The position numbers were made by a program, and so were the translations under genes. From JALOOB01 sp040766655 (lineage in GTDB: Bacteria > Chloroflexota > Anaerolineae > CG2-30-64-16): DNA of 64,000 nt. The stretch's first letter is position 1. Each line of letters begins with the position of its first letter. The stretch is from assembly GCA_040766655.1 (NCBI GenBank), contig JAXGQB010000008.1:367045-431044 (forward strand). Reading direction: 5' to 3'. This document shows positions 27,182 to 35,516 of the stretch, piece by piece. Under the pieces are notes generated by a model that worked only from the letters and a program-made list of their open reading frames with translations, was not told the origin of the DNA and did not search any database.

Positions 27182-28054
27182 TTATTGACAACGGTGCGTA
27201 TGCACCGCCACATCCTGAAAACACGCCCGTGCCTGTCTCGCCACAAAGCCCGTCGCGTCAGGTCGGCAGACCAATCCCACGAGTGTCCCGCTGTGCGCTC
27301 GGCAGATACCTAGCGCGCCCAGGTTCGAGTAACATGCCAGTGCTACCTCGACCAGTGCGCTGGGCAGGATCGCCTGGTGTGCCCTGGCGCTCAGGGTGGC
27401 TGCCTGGGCGATCTCGAAGGCATCGCCGCGGGCCAGACCGACTTCGAGCTGCGCGAACGCCTCCCGATGCGCGGGCGCCGACTCCCTCAATGCTATCGTG
27501 TGATCAGCAGCGTTGAACGCCAGCGTATCCACGGCCCCGCCCGGATCCAGCACCACGACCGCCAGCGATGGGAGTGGCGCCAGCGGGCGATGAAAGCTCC
27601 CGTCCCGATGGGCGAACAGGGTCGGGCCTGGGAAGATCGTGCTGTCGCTCGGTTCCACCTGGGCTGCCAGCCGCGCCACCTCTTCTGCGGTGAAAGGTTG
27701 CCCCAGCGCTTCGCCGGCCGCGTAGATCGTCCCGGCGACATCGGCGGTGCTCGATGCGTAGCCGCGGCCGCGGGGGAGCGGGTTGGACAGCCGGAGTTTG
27801 CCGCCCACCGTCGCAGCCCCGCGTGCGGCAAGCGCCAGGCGCAGGGCATAGGCGGCCTTGGCCGCATCTGGCGGGAGCTGCCAGCCGCCCATGCCGTTCA
27901 GCGTCACCGTGACCTCGGCGAACCAGTCTACGGCGCAGGAAACCAGACAAGGCATACCAGCCAATGTGCCCTGAACCCACTCGCCGCAGGTGCCTGGCAA
28001 ACGGACGGTGGCACTCTTTGCAGCCGGTCGTACGTCACGGGCCGATGATTGCAT
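27182..28054 (-). CDS. pduX: L-threonine kinase (PduX-like)
   Basis: 290 residues of the GHMP kinase superfamily. The start region RLPGTCGEWVQG is typical of PduX, and the GHMP phosphate loop is NPLPRGRGYASSTADVAG. The C-terminal motif lies near SNLGALGICRAHSGTLVGLV. In Salmonella, PduX makes L-threonine-phosphate for CobD, giving aminopropanol phosphate, the cobalamin linker. Its position between cobQ and cobT with cobD nearby agrees. The ATG overlaps the end of cobQ by 20 bases. Confidence 0.88.
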   Translation of the reverse strand: MQSSARDVRPAAKSATVRLPGTCGEWVQGTLAGMPCLVSCAVDWFAEVTVTLNGMGGWQLPPDAAKAAYALRLALAARGAATVGGKLRLSNPLPRGRGYASSTADVAGTIYAAGEALGQPFTAEEVARLAAQVEPSDSTIFPGPTLFAHRDGSFHRPLAPLPSLAVVVLDPGGAVDTLAFNAADHTIALRESAPAHREAFAQLEVGLARGDAFEIAQAATLSARAHQAILPSALVEVALACYSNLGALGICRAHSGTLVGLVCRPDATGFVARQARACFQDVAVHTHRCQ

Positions 28055-29546
28055 CCAGCCGCCTCACGTCCAGCGCCGCCTCCAGCGCATCGGCCAGGCG
28101 GTCATAGCCCGCGGCTTTGCGCGCCAGATAGGGCGTTTGGCCTGCCGGAGCTTGCCAGCCCAGGCTCGTCAGCCAGGCGCGGCGGAAGTCGTCGTTGTGA
28201 AACAACCCGTGCAGGTGTGTGCCCCAGATGCGGCCATCGGACGTGGTGGCGCCGTCGCGCGCGTGACTGCCATCCGCGCGGCGCAGCTCCAGCAGCGGCG
28301 TGGGCGTCTCAGCCTGGCCCGCGTGGATCTCGTAGCCGGCCAACGGCTCGGCGGATCGCAGCCAGGGCCAGCCGCCCAGCGGGTGTGCGGTCGCCTGCTG
28401 CGTCACCTTCGCGCCGCGGAAGATCACGTGGACGGGCAACAGCCCCAGCCCCGCGGCTTCGCCCCCGACCGCAGTCGCCCCTTCTACGCCATCGGGATCG
28501 CTGATCGAACGGCCCAGCATCTGGTAGCCACCGCAGATGCCGACCAGCGCAGCCCCGCCGCCGACCAACCCCAGCACGGCATCGGCCAGGCCCGATTGGC
28601 GCAGCCAGGCCAGATCGGCCAGGGTATGTTTGGTCCCGGGCAGGATGACCGCGGCGGGCCGGCCCAATGCCTCCGGAGATTGCACGAAGCGGACGCGCAC
28701 CCCTGGCTCGGCCGCGAGCGGGTCGAAGTCGTCGAAGTTGGCGATGCGCGGCAGCTTGATGACCGCGATGTCGGCCTGAGGGCTTTCGGTCGCGCCGAGG
28801 ACGGGCGTGCTTGCCGGGTCATCCAGCCCCGCGCCATCTTCCTCCGGGATGCCGTGATCGCGCAGCCAGGGGATGACGCCAAGCACCGGCACGCCGCCGC
28901 GCTCCTCCAAGATGCGCACGCCGTCGGTGAAGAGGCCGGGATCGCCGCGGAATTTGTTGACCAGTAGCCCCTTCACCAGCGCCCGTTCCTCCGACGCCAG
29001 CAGCCAGAGGGTGCCCAGGAGTTGGGCGAAGATGCCGCCCTTGTCAATGTCGCCGGCCAGCAGCACGGGCGCGTTGGCGTGCAGCGCGACCGCCATGTTG
29101 ACGATGTCCCCGCGGCGCAGATTCAGCTCGGCGGGGCTGCCCGCGCCTTCGATGATGACCAGGTCGTTGCGTTCACGCAGCCGCGCCAGCGACGCGGTCA
29201 CGACTTCCCACAGCTCGGCCTTGCGACGATAGTAATCGCGGGCGGGAAGGGTGTCGAGCTTCTTGCCTAGCACCACCACCTGCGACCTGCTATCGGCCTC
29301 CGGTTTGAGCAGCACGGGGTTCATGTCCACGTGGGGCGGGATGCCACACGCCTCGGCCTGCGTCACCTGCGCGCGGCCGATCTCGCCGCCTTCGGGCGTC
29401 ACGCCTGCGTTGTTGCTCATGTTCTGCGCCTTGAACGGCGCCACCCGCAGCCCGCGGCGGGCATAGAGCCGGCACAGCCCCGCCACCAGCAGGCTTTTGC
29501 CCACGGAGGAGGCCGCGCCCTGGATCATCAAGGTTTTGGCAGCCAA
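28035..29546 (-). CDS. cobQ: Cobyric acid synthase
   Basis: 503 residues. An N-terminal P-loop (MIQGAASSVGKSLLVAGLCRLY) and FKAQNMSNNAGVTPEGGEIGRAQVTQAEA begin the synthetase domain. A C-terminal class I glutamine amidotransferase domain has the nucleophile Cys in VGICGGYQMLG and the catalytic His in GTHLHGLFHND. It amidates adenosylcobyrinic a,c-diamide at four positions. The start is TTG at 29546, with GAGGAA just ahead. The short gap to cobD consists of a dispersed repeat. Confidence 0.95.
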   Translation of the reverse strand: MAAKTLMIQGAASSVGKSLLVAGLCRLYARRGLRVAPFKAQNMSNNAGVTPEGGEIGRAQVTQAEACGIPPHVDMNPVLLKPEADSRSQVVVLGKKLDTLPARDYYRRKAELWEVVTASLARLRERNDLVIIEGAGSPAELNLRRGDIVNMAVALHANAPVLLAGDIDKGGIFAQLLGTLWLLASEERALVKGLLVNKFRGDPGLFTDGVRILEERGGVPVLGVIPWLRDHGIPEEDGAGLDDPASTPVLGATESPQADIAVIKLPRIANFDDFDPLAAEPGVRVRFVQSPEALGRPAAVILPGTKHTLADLAWLRQSGLADAVLGLVGGGAALVGICGGYQMLGRSISDPDGVEGATAVGGEAAGLGLLPVHVIFRGAKVTQQATAHPLGGWPWLRSAEPLAGYEIHAGQAETPTPLLELRRADGSHARDGATTSDGRIWGTHLHGLFHNDDFRRAWLTSLGWQAPAGQTPYLARKAAGYDRLADALEAALDVRRLDAIIGP

Positions 29547-29562
29547 AGGTTCCTCATTTCGG

Positions 29563-29632
29563 ATTCGAGGCTTCAGCCGGTCATTCTGGGCAACCAGTGT
29601 GATCGCCTAAAGGCTCGATTCCTTTGTGCGGG
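29563..29632. repeat. Dispersed palindromic repeat at the cobD 3' end
   Basis: On the reverse strand the segment reads CGCACAAAGGAATCGAGCCTT, then AGGCGATC and, after an insert, ACCGGCTGAAGCCTCGA; the ends pair with each other. A second copy lies on the plus strand at 44031-44100. Here it supplies the last nine codons of cobD (RTKESSL and stop) and fills the gap to cobQ. Confidence 0.8.
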
Positions 29633-30716
29633 ATCTATCGGACTCCCCGCTGAGATGACTCATCGCCGCCACCAACCGGTCATTGTCCTCCGGCAGGCGG
29701 GCGGCGACGCGGATGAAGGCCGGCAGGCCAAAGGAGGCGCAGTTGCGCACCTGGATGCGATGCTCCCGCAGCAGGCTCGCGCGCACCGCGGCTGCATCGC
29801 CGACCTCGACTAGCATAAAGTGGGTGGAGGTCGGCAGTACGTGCCAGCCTTGCGAGCGCAGCCGACCGGTCAGCCGGATCGCTTCCTCGCGCAGCGTCGC
29901 AGTGGTGTAAGTGACATAATCGCAGTTTCGCAGCGCGGTCGGCCCACATGCTTGTGCGACCGTGCTCACGCTCCACGGCGGTTGGCTTGCCGCGACACGG
30001 GCGATCACGTCCGGCGCGGCCAAGAGATAGCCCAGCCGCACCCCTGGTATAGCGCAGTCCTTGGTCAGCGAGCGCAGCAGGACGACATTGCCGCGCTCGA
30101 TCAGGCTGGCGCTGGACCACGGGTTGGCGACGAAGGGCCGATACGCCTCATCGAGCACCCACAGCGCATCCGGCGCTGCAGGGAGTAACGCTGCCAGCGC
30201 GGCTTCATCCAGGTAGGTTCCCGTCGGATTATTCGGGTTGCACAGCCAGATCAACCGCGGGCGGCTGGCTGCGATGGTCTGAGCCAACGCGTGAATGTCG
30301 GGCGCAAAGTCGGCCGCCGGATCGCTGCGCCACTCGCTCACCTGCGCCCGCGCCAGGCGGCTGGCAGCCGCGTACTCGCCGAAGGTGGGGCCGACGATGA
30401 ACGCGACGTCGTCGGCCCGCAACTCGGCCAGCGCCAGCGCCCAGATCAGCCCTGCCGCGCCGTTGCCGGCGAGCACGCAGTCGGCCGGCACGCCGTCCCG
30501 CGCGGCCAGCGCCGCTCGCAAGGGGGACGCGGAGCGGTCGGGATAGCGCGTCACATCGCACGCGGCCAGCGCCTCGGCCACGCCTGGCGGCGGCCCGTAG
30601 GCATTGGTGCTGGCGCTGAAGTCGAGCACGTCTTCCGGTCGCAGGCCGAGGCTGGACAGCTCGCCATAATCCGGCCCGCCGTGCGGTTCAGCAGAGATGG
30701 AAGAGGTCTGGCTCAC
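29607..30716 (-). CDS. cobD: Threonine-phosphate decarboxylase (PLP-dependent)
   Basis: 369 residues from a GTG at 30716 with GGAG nine bases upstream. The frame extends further into a hairpin repeat and would read as a low-complexity NADYADNADDAD peptide, so the longer start is rejected. It has the aminotransferase class I/II fold: DFSASTNAYGPPPGV, CNPNNPTGTYLD, LDEAYRPF, and the PLP lysine in LLRSLTKDCAIPGVRLGYL. These match CobD/CobC, which decarboxylates threonine-phosphate to aminopropanol phosphate, and the surrounding genes confirm the role over histidinol-phosphate aminotransferase. The C-terminal RTKESSL comes from a dispersed repeat. Confidence 0.92.
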   Translation of the reverse strand: MSQTSSISAEPHGGPDYGELSSLGLRPEDVLDFSASTNAYGPPPGVAEALAACDVTRYPDRSASPLRAALAARDGVPADCVLAGNGAAGLIWALALAELRADDVAFIVGPTFGEYAAASRLARAQVSEWRSDPAADFAPDIHALAQTIAASRPRLIWLCNPNNPTGTYLDEAALAALLPAAPDALWVLDEAYRPFVANPWSSASLIERGNVVLLRSLTKDCAIPGVRLGYLLAAPDVIARVAASQPPWSVSTVAQACGPTALRNCDYVTYTTATLREEAIRLTGRLRSQGWHVLPTSTHFMLVEVGDAAAVRASLLREHRIQVRNCASFGLPAFIRVAARLPEDNDRLVAAMSHLSGESDRSRTKESSL

Positions 30717-30731
30717 GAGTATCTGCTCCAA

Positions 30732-30828
30732 GACGGGACGCGGACAACGCGGACGACGCGGAGAACGCAGATAAAACCAAAAAGTGTCCGCGTCATCCGC
30801 GTTATCCGCGTAGTCCGCGTTCTGGTTT
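30732..30828. repeat. Hairpin of 9-base units between cbiB and cobD
   Basis: This is the second copy of the ACGCGGANN hairpin repeat: four left-arm units, a short AT-rich loop (ATAAAACCAAAAAG) and four complementary units. The cbiB stop codon and its last residues (ERGLRG) lie inside the right arm. Confidence 0.85.
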
Positions 30829-31797
30829 TGCGCTCGCGGCCTTCGTGCTCCAAACACCCGCCGCCGCGACCATCGCTACGGCCACTGCCAAACCGGCCGC
30901 CACCCGCCCGATCCGCCGGCCGCGAGCCAGCACATCGGGCGTGATCTCCGCGTCGCCGCCGGTCAGGGTGTAGTGCCCGCGTTTGGTCAGGGTGACACCC
31001 AGCGCGCCAGACATGGTCGCCATGGTCTGGCCCGCGTTGGGGCTGGCAGTATTATGGGCCTGGCTGCGCCGCGTGCGCCAAGCGTTGGCCGCGTTCTCCC
31101 CACAAACCCATGCCGCCACGGTCAGCAGACTCGCGGCCAGCCGTGCGGGCAGCCAGTTCAGCGCGTCATCGAGCCGCGCCGCGGGCTTGCCCAGCCACTC
31201 ATGCTTCTCGTCGTGATAGCCCCACATGCTGTCCGCGGTCTGCGCAAAACGGTAGGCCCAGACCCCCGGCAGCCCACCCGCGGCATACGCGCAGAGCGGC
31301 GCGACGAACGCATCGGTGAGGTTTTCGGCCACCGATTCCGCGGCCGCGCCGGCCACCTCCTCAGCGCTCAGGTCCGACGTGTCCCGGCTGACCAGATGCC
31401 AGCTCAACAGCCGCCGCGCTTCGGGCAGGTCGCCCCGCCGCAACGCCGCCTCCACCTCGCCCGCGGCACGATCCAGCCCGTGACTCGCCAACGTTAGCTT
31501 CAGCAACCCAGCTTCGATCAGCAGGCGGAGCGGCCACGGCAACGATCGGGCCACGCGCATCACGCCCCACGCCGCGCCCGCGCTCAACCCCATGCCAATC
31601 GCCAGCGCGCCCGCGCCCCACGCAAAACGCGTGATCTCGCTGCCCCCTGACTCCTGACTCCTGCCCCCTGGCGCATGCTCTTCCGCCCACGCCAGGAACC
31701 GCCCCTGCCACGCGACCGGATGCCAGCGGTTTGGCGGGTCGCCCAGCACGGCGTCGAGCAGCCAGCTCACCAGTGGGATGAGTGGGTTACGCAGCAT
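30802..31797 (-). CDS. cbiB: Adenosylcobinamide-phosphate synthase
   Basis: 331 residues from the ATG at 31797, with GGAGG upstream and an 11-base overlap with cbiA. Family blocks are LLDAVLGDPPNRWHPVAWQGRFL, RDTSDLSAEEVAGAAAESVAENLTDAF, DSMWGYHDEKHEWLGKPAARLDD and SPNAGQTMATMSGALGV. It is an integral membrane enzyme that joins aminopropanol phosphate to adenosylcobyric acid. Residues about 41-52 (APGGRSQESGG) come from a CTGACTC-type tandem repeat (31641-31671) in the gene. The C-terminal tail is encoded by a hairpin repeat that supplies the stop codon. Confidence 0.93.
   Translation of the reverse strand: MLRNPLIPLVSWLLDAVLGDPPNRWHPVAWQGRFLAWAEEHAPGGRSQESGGSEITRFAWGAGALAIGMGLSAGAAWGVMRVARSLPWPLRLLIEAGLLKLTLASHGLDRAAGEVEAALRRGDLPEARRLLSWHLVSRDTSDLSAEEVAGAAAESVAENLTDAFVAPLCAYAAGGLPGVWAYRFAQTADSMWGYHDEKHEWLGKPAARLDDALNWLPARLAASLLTVAAWVCGENAANAWRTRRSQAHNTASPNAGQTMATMSGALGVTLTKRGHYTLTGGDAEITPDVLARGRRIGRVAAGLAVAVAMVAAAGVWSTKAASAKPERGLRG
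31641..31671. repeat. CTGACTC-type repeat inside cbiB
   Basis: Four imperfect copies of a CCCCTGACTCCTG-type unit lie in frame within cbiB. A similar longer array sits in the exporter ATPase gene (40776-40837), and the addB-addA gap has a related CTGGATA array. Confidence 0.65.
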
Positions 31798-33172
31798 GAA
31801 AGCCTCCATCGCGACAAGCTGCCACGAAGCGATCAGCCAGTTCGGGCGCGGCGCCCCAATGCAGGTGGATGTAGGACGCCAGCAGGTTGCCGGCTGCGTA
31901 TCCTTCGAGGCAGGTTGGCGCATCGGGCCGCGCCACACGATACGCCGCCGGCAGGTTATCGGGCCGCTCGATCCAGTCCGAGTAGTGGAACTCGTGGCCG
32001 CGCAGGCTGGCGCCCGCGGGCGCCAGCAGCGACGCCCGTTCGGTGATCACCTGCCGATAGCCTAGGGTGAGGCGGCCGGTCATGGCAGAGCGGCCCGGCA
32101 GTGCGCCGACCATCGGATGGGTACGGCCGTCCAGGTCGGTAATCGAGCCGGTCAGGTACATCAGCCCGCCGCACTCGGCGTAGGTGGGCAAGCCCCCGGC
32201 GATGGCCGCGGCCAGTTCGCCGCGCAGCGCCGCGTTCTCGGCCAGCCGGCCCGCGTAGACCTCGGGGAAGCCGCCGCCGATGTAGAGACCGACCGCGCCC
32301 GCGGGCAGCGCGGCGTCGGCCAGCGGGCTGAAGAAGGCCAACTCCGCCCCGGCCTCGACCAGCAGTTCCAGGTTGTCCTCGTAGTAGAAGTTGAACGCCT
32401 CGTCGCGGGCGACGGCGATGCGCATCCGCCGTTGTAGAGTCGTTCGCGAAGCGTGCAGTGTCTCTACAGCGACGGGCGGCGCCGTCCCGGCCGCGATCAG
32501 CAGCGCGTCCAGATCGAGATAACGCGTCACATGATCGGCGGCCGCGGCGATGAAGGCTTCCCAGCGGCCCGGCTCGGCGGTAGGCACCAGGCCCAGGTGG
32601 CGTTCGGGGATGTTCAGCCGCTCATCCCGCGGCAGCCAGCCGAAACTGGGGAGGCCGGTGGCGGTCGTGATGCTGCGCGCCACGCCATCTCCGTGCGCAG
32701 GCCCGCCCGCGTAGTTGAGGATGAAGCCCGCCAACGGCAGGTCGGGGTCGAAGCGGGCGTAGCCTTGCGCCAGCGCGGCCGCGCTGCGAGCCAGCGAGCG
32801 GATGTTCAGGACGAGCACGACGGGTGCAGCGAGCAGCTTGGCGAGATGCGCGGTGCTGCCCGTCTCGTCGTCGTAGCTGAAACCGTCGAACAACCCCATC
32901 ACGCCCTCGACCACCGCCAGATCGGCCCCGTGGCAGCCGCGGGCGAAGGATGCGCGCACCGCATCGGGCGGCAGCATCCACGTGTCCAGGTTGCGGCAGG
33001 CACGCCCCGCAGCCAGCGTGTGATAGCTGGGGTCAATGTAATCCGGCCCGGCCTTGAACGGTTGGATAACCAGCCCGCGGCGCCGCCAGGCCGCGATCAG
33101 GCCGGCGGTCAGCGTGGTTTTGCCCGCGCCGCTGTGTGCGCCCGCGATGACCAGGCGTGGCAAGTTGTGCAT
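31787..33172 (-). CDS. cbiA: Cobyrinic acid a,c-diamide synthase
   Basis: 461 residues from the ATG at 33172, which overlaps the cobO stop by one base (TGATG). The P-loop domain starts with RLVIAGAHSGAGKTTLTAGL and contains FKAGPDYIDPSYHTLAAGR and VVEGVMGLFDG. The C-terminal amidotransferase domain carries YAECGGLMYLTG with the nucleophilic Cys and GHEFHYSDW with the His. It amidates the a and c side chains of the corrin. Residues about 235-247 (VETLHASRTTLQR), between the two domains, are encoded by a palindromic repeat (32431-32469). Confidence 0.94.
   Translation of the reverse strand: MHNLPRLVIAGAHSGAGKTTLTAGLIAAWRRRGLVIQPFKAGPDYIDPSYHTLAAGRACRNLDTWMLPPDAVRASFARGCHGADLAVVEGVMGLFDGFSYDDETGSTAHLAKLLAAPVVLVLNIRSLARSAAALAQGYARFDPDLPLAGFILNYAGGPAHGDGVARSITTATGLPSFGWLPRDERLNIPERHLGLVPTAEPGRWEAFIAAAADHVTRYLDLDALLIAAGTAPPVAVETLHASRTTLQRRMRIAVARDEAFNFYYEDNLELLVEAGAELAFFSPLADAALPAGAVGLYIGGGFPEVYAGRLAENAALRGELAAAIAGGLPTYAECGGLMYLTGSITDLDGRTHPMVGALPGRSAMTGRLTLGYRQVITERASLLAPAGASLRGHEFHYSDWIERPDNLPAAYRVARPDAPTCLEGYAAGNLLASYIHLHWGAAPELADRFVAACRDGGFHAA
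32431..32469. repeat. GTTGTAGAGACG-type palindrome inside cbiA
   Basis: The ends GTTGTAGAG and CTCTACAGC pair, and the interior is a diverged version of the perfect palindrome at 42857-42890. It is in frame and falls in the linker between the two CbiA domains, just before RMRIAVARDEAFNFYY. Confidence 0.75.
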
Positions 33173-33735
33173 CAAAACTCGATCCCGGCCTGCGCCCGGA
33201 TTTGCTGCTGAGCGAATGGATGCTTGACTTCGTGCATCTCCGTCACCAGGTCGGCGAATTCCACCAGCGCGGACGGCGCATAGCGGCCGGTGATGATCAC
33301 GTGCTGCATGAGGGGCTTGTGCGCGGCCAGCCACGCAAGCACGCTGGCGGTATCGAGCCAGCCATAGTGCAGGGGATAGGTGAATTCGTCCAGCACGACG
33401 ATGTCATAGCCGCCGCTGGCGATCTTCTCCTGCGCCAGCCCCCAAGCGTTGACCGCGCGGGCCTGTGTTTCGGCCCCGTCCTGGCTCGTCCAGGTCCAGC
33501 CATCGCCGGTGCTGATCCACTCGATGCCGAGCTTCTCGGCCGCCCGGATTTCGCCGAAGCGGGCGTGCTCGTTCTTCAGGAATTGCACCACGCAGACGCG
33601 CATCCCCCGGCCCCAGGCGCGCAGCACGATGCCCAGCGCGGCCGTGGTCTTGCCCTTGCCATCCCCCGTGTTGACGATCACGAGGCCCTTCTTGCGGTTT
33701 TGCTGCCGCGCCGTGCGGCGTTCGCTGTCAGACAT
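33172..33735 (-). CDS. cobO: Corrinoid adenosyltransferase (CobA/CobO/BtuR type)
   Basis: 187 residues. The P-loop is GLVIVNTGDGKGKTTAALG, followed by the family blocks CVVQFLKNEHARFGE and STGDGWTWTSQD, and IVVLDEFTYPLHYGWLD with VIITGRYAPSALVEFADLVTEM. It transfers the adenosyl group from ATP to Co(I) corrinoids. It overlaps btuD by eight bases and cbiA by one, so it is tightly coupled within the operon. Confidence 0.95.
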   Translation of the reverse strand: MSDSERRTARQQNRKKGLVIVNTGDGKGKTTAALGIVLRAWGRGMRVCVVQFLKNEHARFGEIRAAEKLGIEWISTGDGWTWTSQDGAETQARAVNAWGLAQEKIASGGYDIVVLDEFTYPLHYGWLDTASVLAWLAAHKPLMQHVIITGRYAPSALVEFADLVTEMHEVKHPFAQQQIRAQAGIEF

Positions 33736-34525
33736 GGCTTGATTCTCTTTCCGCTACCGGCATCACCAGCGGCGTGCCGTAGACCGGATGCCGGCCGACC
33801 GCGACCGGGACGCCGTAGGCGCGTTGCAAGTGGCCGGCGGTCAACACCTCATCGGGGGTTCCTTCGGCCAACAGCCCGCCGTTCGCGATCAGCGCCACCT
33901 GGTCGGCGTAGAGCGCCACCAGGTTCAGATCGTGCAGGCTGAGCACGACGGCCATGCCGCACGTGTGCGCCAGCCGCCGCGCCAGGCCGAGCACCGTGCC
34001 CTGATAGCGCAGGTCGAGATGGGCGGTCGGCTCGTCCAGCAGGATCGTGGCCGGCTGCTGCGCCAGGGCGCGGGCGATCAGCACCCGCTGGCGCTCGCCG
34101 CCGGAAAGCTCGCCCAGCAACCGAGAGCGCAGCGACCCCAGCCCGGTTTGCTCCAGCGCCGCGTCCACCGCGGCGTGATCGGCCGTCGAGTAGGGCCGGA
34201 ACCAGCCCCGATGCGCCGCGCGGCCCAACCCCACCACCTGCTCGACCGTCAGCGGCCACTCGGAGGCTTCATTCTGCGGCACCAGGCCCAACCGCCGCGC
34301 CGTATCGCGTTCCGAGAGCTGCCACACATCGCGGCCATCCAGCAGCACCGCGCCCTGACGCGGCCGCAGCAGCCGCGCCAGCGCCCGCAGGAGCGTGGTC
34401 TTGCCCGCGCCGTTCGGCCCGGCCAGCGCCAGTACGCGGCCCGGCAGCGCGGCCAGGCACAGATCGCGCAGCACCGCGCCGTTGCGATAGCCCAACGTGA
34501 GATCGTGCGCTTCGAGCGTGGTCAT
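33728..34525 (-). CDS. btuD: Corrinoid ABC transporter, ATP-binding protein
   Basis: 265 residues. Walker A (LAGPNGAGKTTLLRAL), the Q loop (LGLVPQNEASEWP), the ABC signature (LGELSGGERQRVLIARALAQ), Walker B (TILLDEPTAHLDL) and the H loop (VVLSLHDLNLV) are all intact. It belongs to the FecE/BtuD family of iron-siderophore and B12 importers. It lies four bases after btuC, and the cobalamin riboswitch and cobalamin genes around it make the substrate a corrinoid. Confidence 0.93.
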   Translation of the reverse strand: MTTLEAHDLTLGYRNGAVLRDLCLAALPGRVLALAGPNGAGKTTLLRALARLLRPRQGAVLLDGRDVWQLSERDTARRLGLVPQNEASEWPLTVEQVVGLGRAAHRGWFRPYSTADHAAVDAALEQTGLGSLRSRLLGELSGGERQRVLIARALAQQPATILLDEPTAHLDLRYQGTVLGLARRLAHTCGMAVVLSLHDLNLVALYADQVALIANGGLLAEGTPDEVLTAGHLQRAYGVPVAVGRHPVYGTPLVMPVAERESSHV

Positions 34526-34529
34526 CCCG

Positions 34530-35516
34530 TCACCCTCGTTTCAGCAGCCACAGGAAAAAAGGCGCGCCGATCAGCGCCATCAGCACGCCGACCGGCAGTT
34601 CGACCGGCGCCACGACCGTGCGGGCCAGGTCGTCGGCCAGCAGCACGAGCAGCCCGCCCGCCAGCGCCGAGATGGGGATCAGCCCCGCGTGGCTGCCGCC
34701 CACCAGCCGCCGGCCCGCGTGCGGCACGATCAGCCCGACGAAGCCGATGATGCCGCCCGCCGCGACGGCGGCCGCAGTCGCCAGCGTCGCCGCGGCCACG
34801 ATCGCAAAACGCGCCCGCGCCAGGTTCAGCCCCAGGCTTTGCGCGCTCTCCTCGCCGCCGGTCAGCGCGTCGAGCGGCCGCGCCAGCGCCCACAGCGCGG
34901 CGACCCCGGCCAGCATCAGCGGCGCGGTCGAGCGCAGATGCGGCCAACTGCGGCCCGCCAGCCCGCCCATCAGCCAGGCGAACACCTCGTGCAGGTTGCG
35001 GTCGCTGAGGAACATCAGCAGCGTCACCGCGGACGAGAGGAGCGTGCTGAGCGCCGCGCCGGCCAGCAGTAGGTTGATGGCGCTCGGCCGGCCGCCGCTC
35101 TGCGCCAGCAGGTAGACCGCGACCACCGCGAGCACTGCGCCGGCGAACGCCGCGGGCATCACCAGCGGCAGCCCGGCCACGATGGCCGTGGTCGCGCCCA
35201 GCGCCGCGCCGCCCGACGCGCCGATCACGAACGGGTCGGCCAGCGGGTTGCGGAAGACCGCCTGGTAGGCCGCGCCGGCCGCCGCCAGCCCCGCGCCGAT
35301 GGCGACCGCCAGCAGCGCCCGCGGCAGCCGCAGATCCCAGACGATGATCGCGTCCTGCGCGGAGGCGGGCGCCGCGGTGGTCAGCCTGGCCCACAGCGCG
35401 GCGACCACCTGGCCCGGCGGGATGGACACCGCGCCGACCCCCAGGCTGACGATCAGCCCGGCGGCCAGCAGCGCGGCCAACCCGGCCAGCAGCCTGACTC
35501 GGCTCACTTGAACCAC
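34530..35516 (-). CDS. btuC: Corrinoid ABC transporter, permease
   Basis: 328 residues starting with GTG at 35516; another GTG at 35507 gives 325 residues with a GTGA overlap on the btuF stop and is equally likely. It is a FecCD/BtuC permease with about ten helices. Family blocks are LRLPRALLAVAIGAGLAAAGAAYQAVFRNPLADPFVIGASGGAALGA, the cytoplasmic coupling region around AWLMGGLAGRSW, and GGIIGFVGLIVPHAGRRLVGGSHAGLIP. It works with BtuD and the lipoprotein BtuF. Confidence 0.93.
   Translation of the reverse strand: MVQVSRVRLLAGLAALLAAGLIVSLGVGAVSIPPGQVVAALWARLTTAAPASAQDAIIVWDLRLPRALLAVAIGAGLAAAGAAYQAVFRNPLADPFVIGASGGAALGATTAIVAGLPLVMPAAFAGAVLAVVAVYLLAQSGGRPSAINLLLAGAALSTLLSSAVTLLMFLSDRNLHEVFAWLMGGLAGRSWPHLRSTAPLMLAGVAALWALARPLDALTGGEESAQSLGLNLARARFAIVAAATLATAAAVAAGGIIGFVGLIVPHAGRRLVGGSHAGLIPISALAGGLLVLLADDLARTVVAPVELPVGVLMALIGAPFFLWLLKRG

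Noticed and set aside
30717..30857. N-terminal extension of cobD
   Set aside because: It translates a hairpin repeat (NADYADNADDAD) that also occurs elsewhere; the GTG at 30716 has a proper ribosome site.
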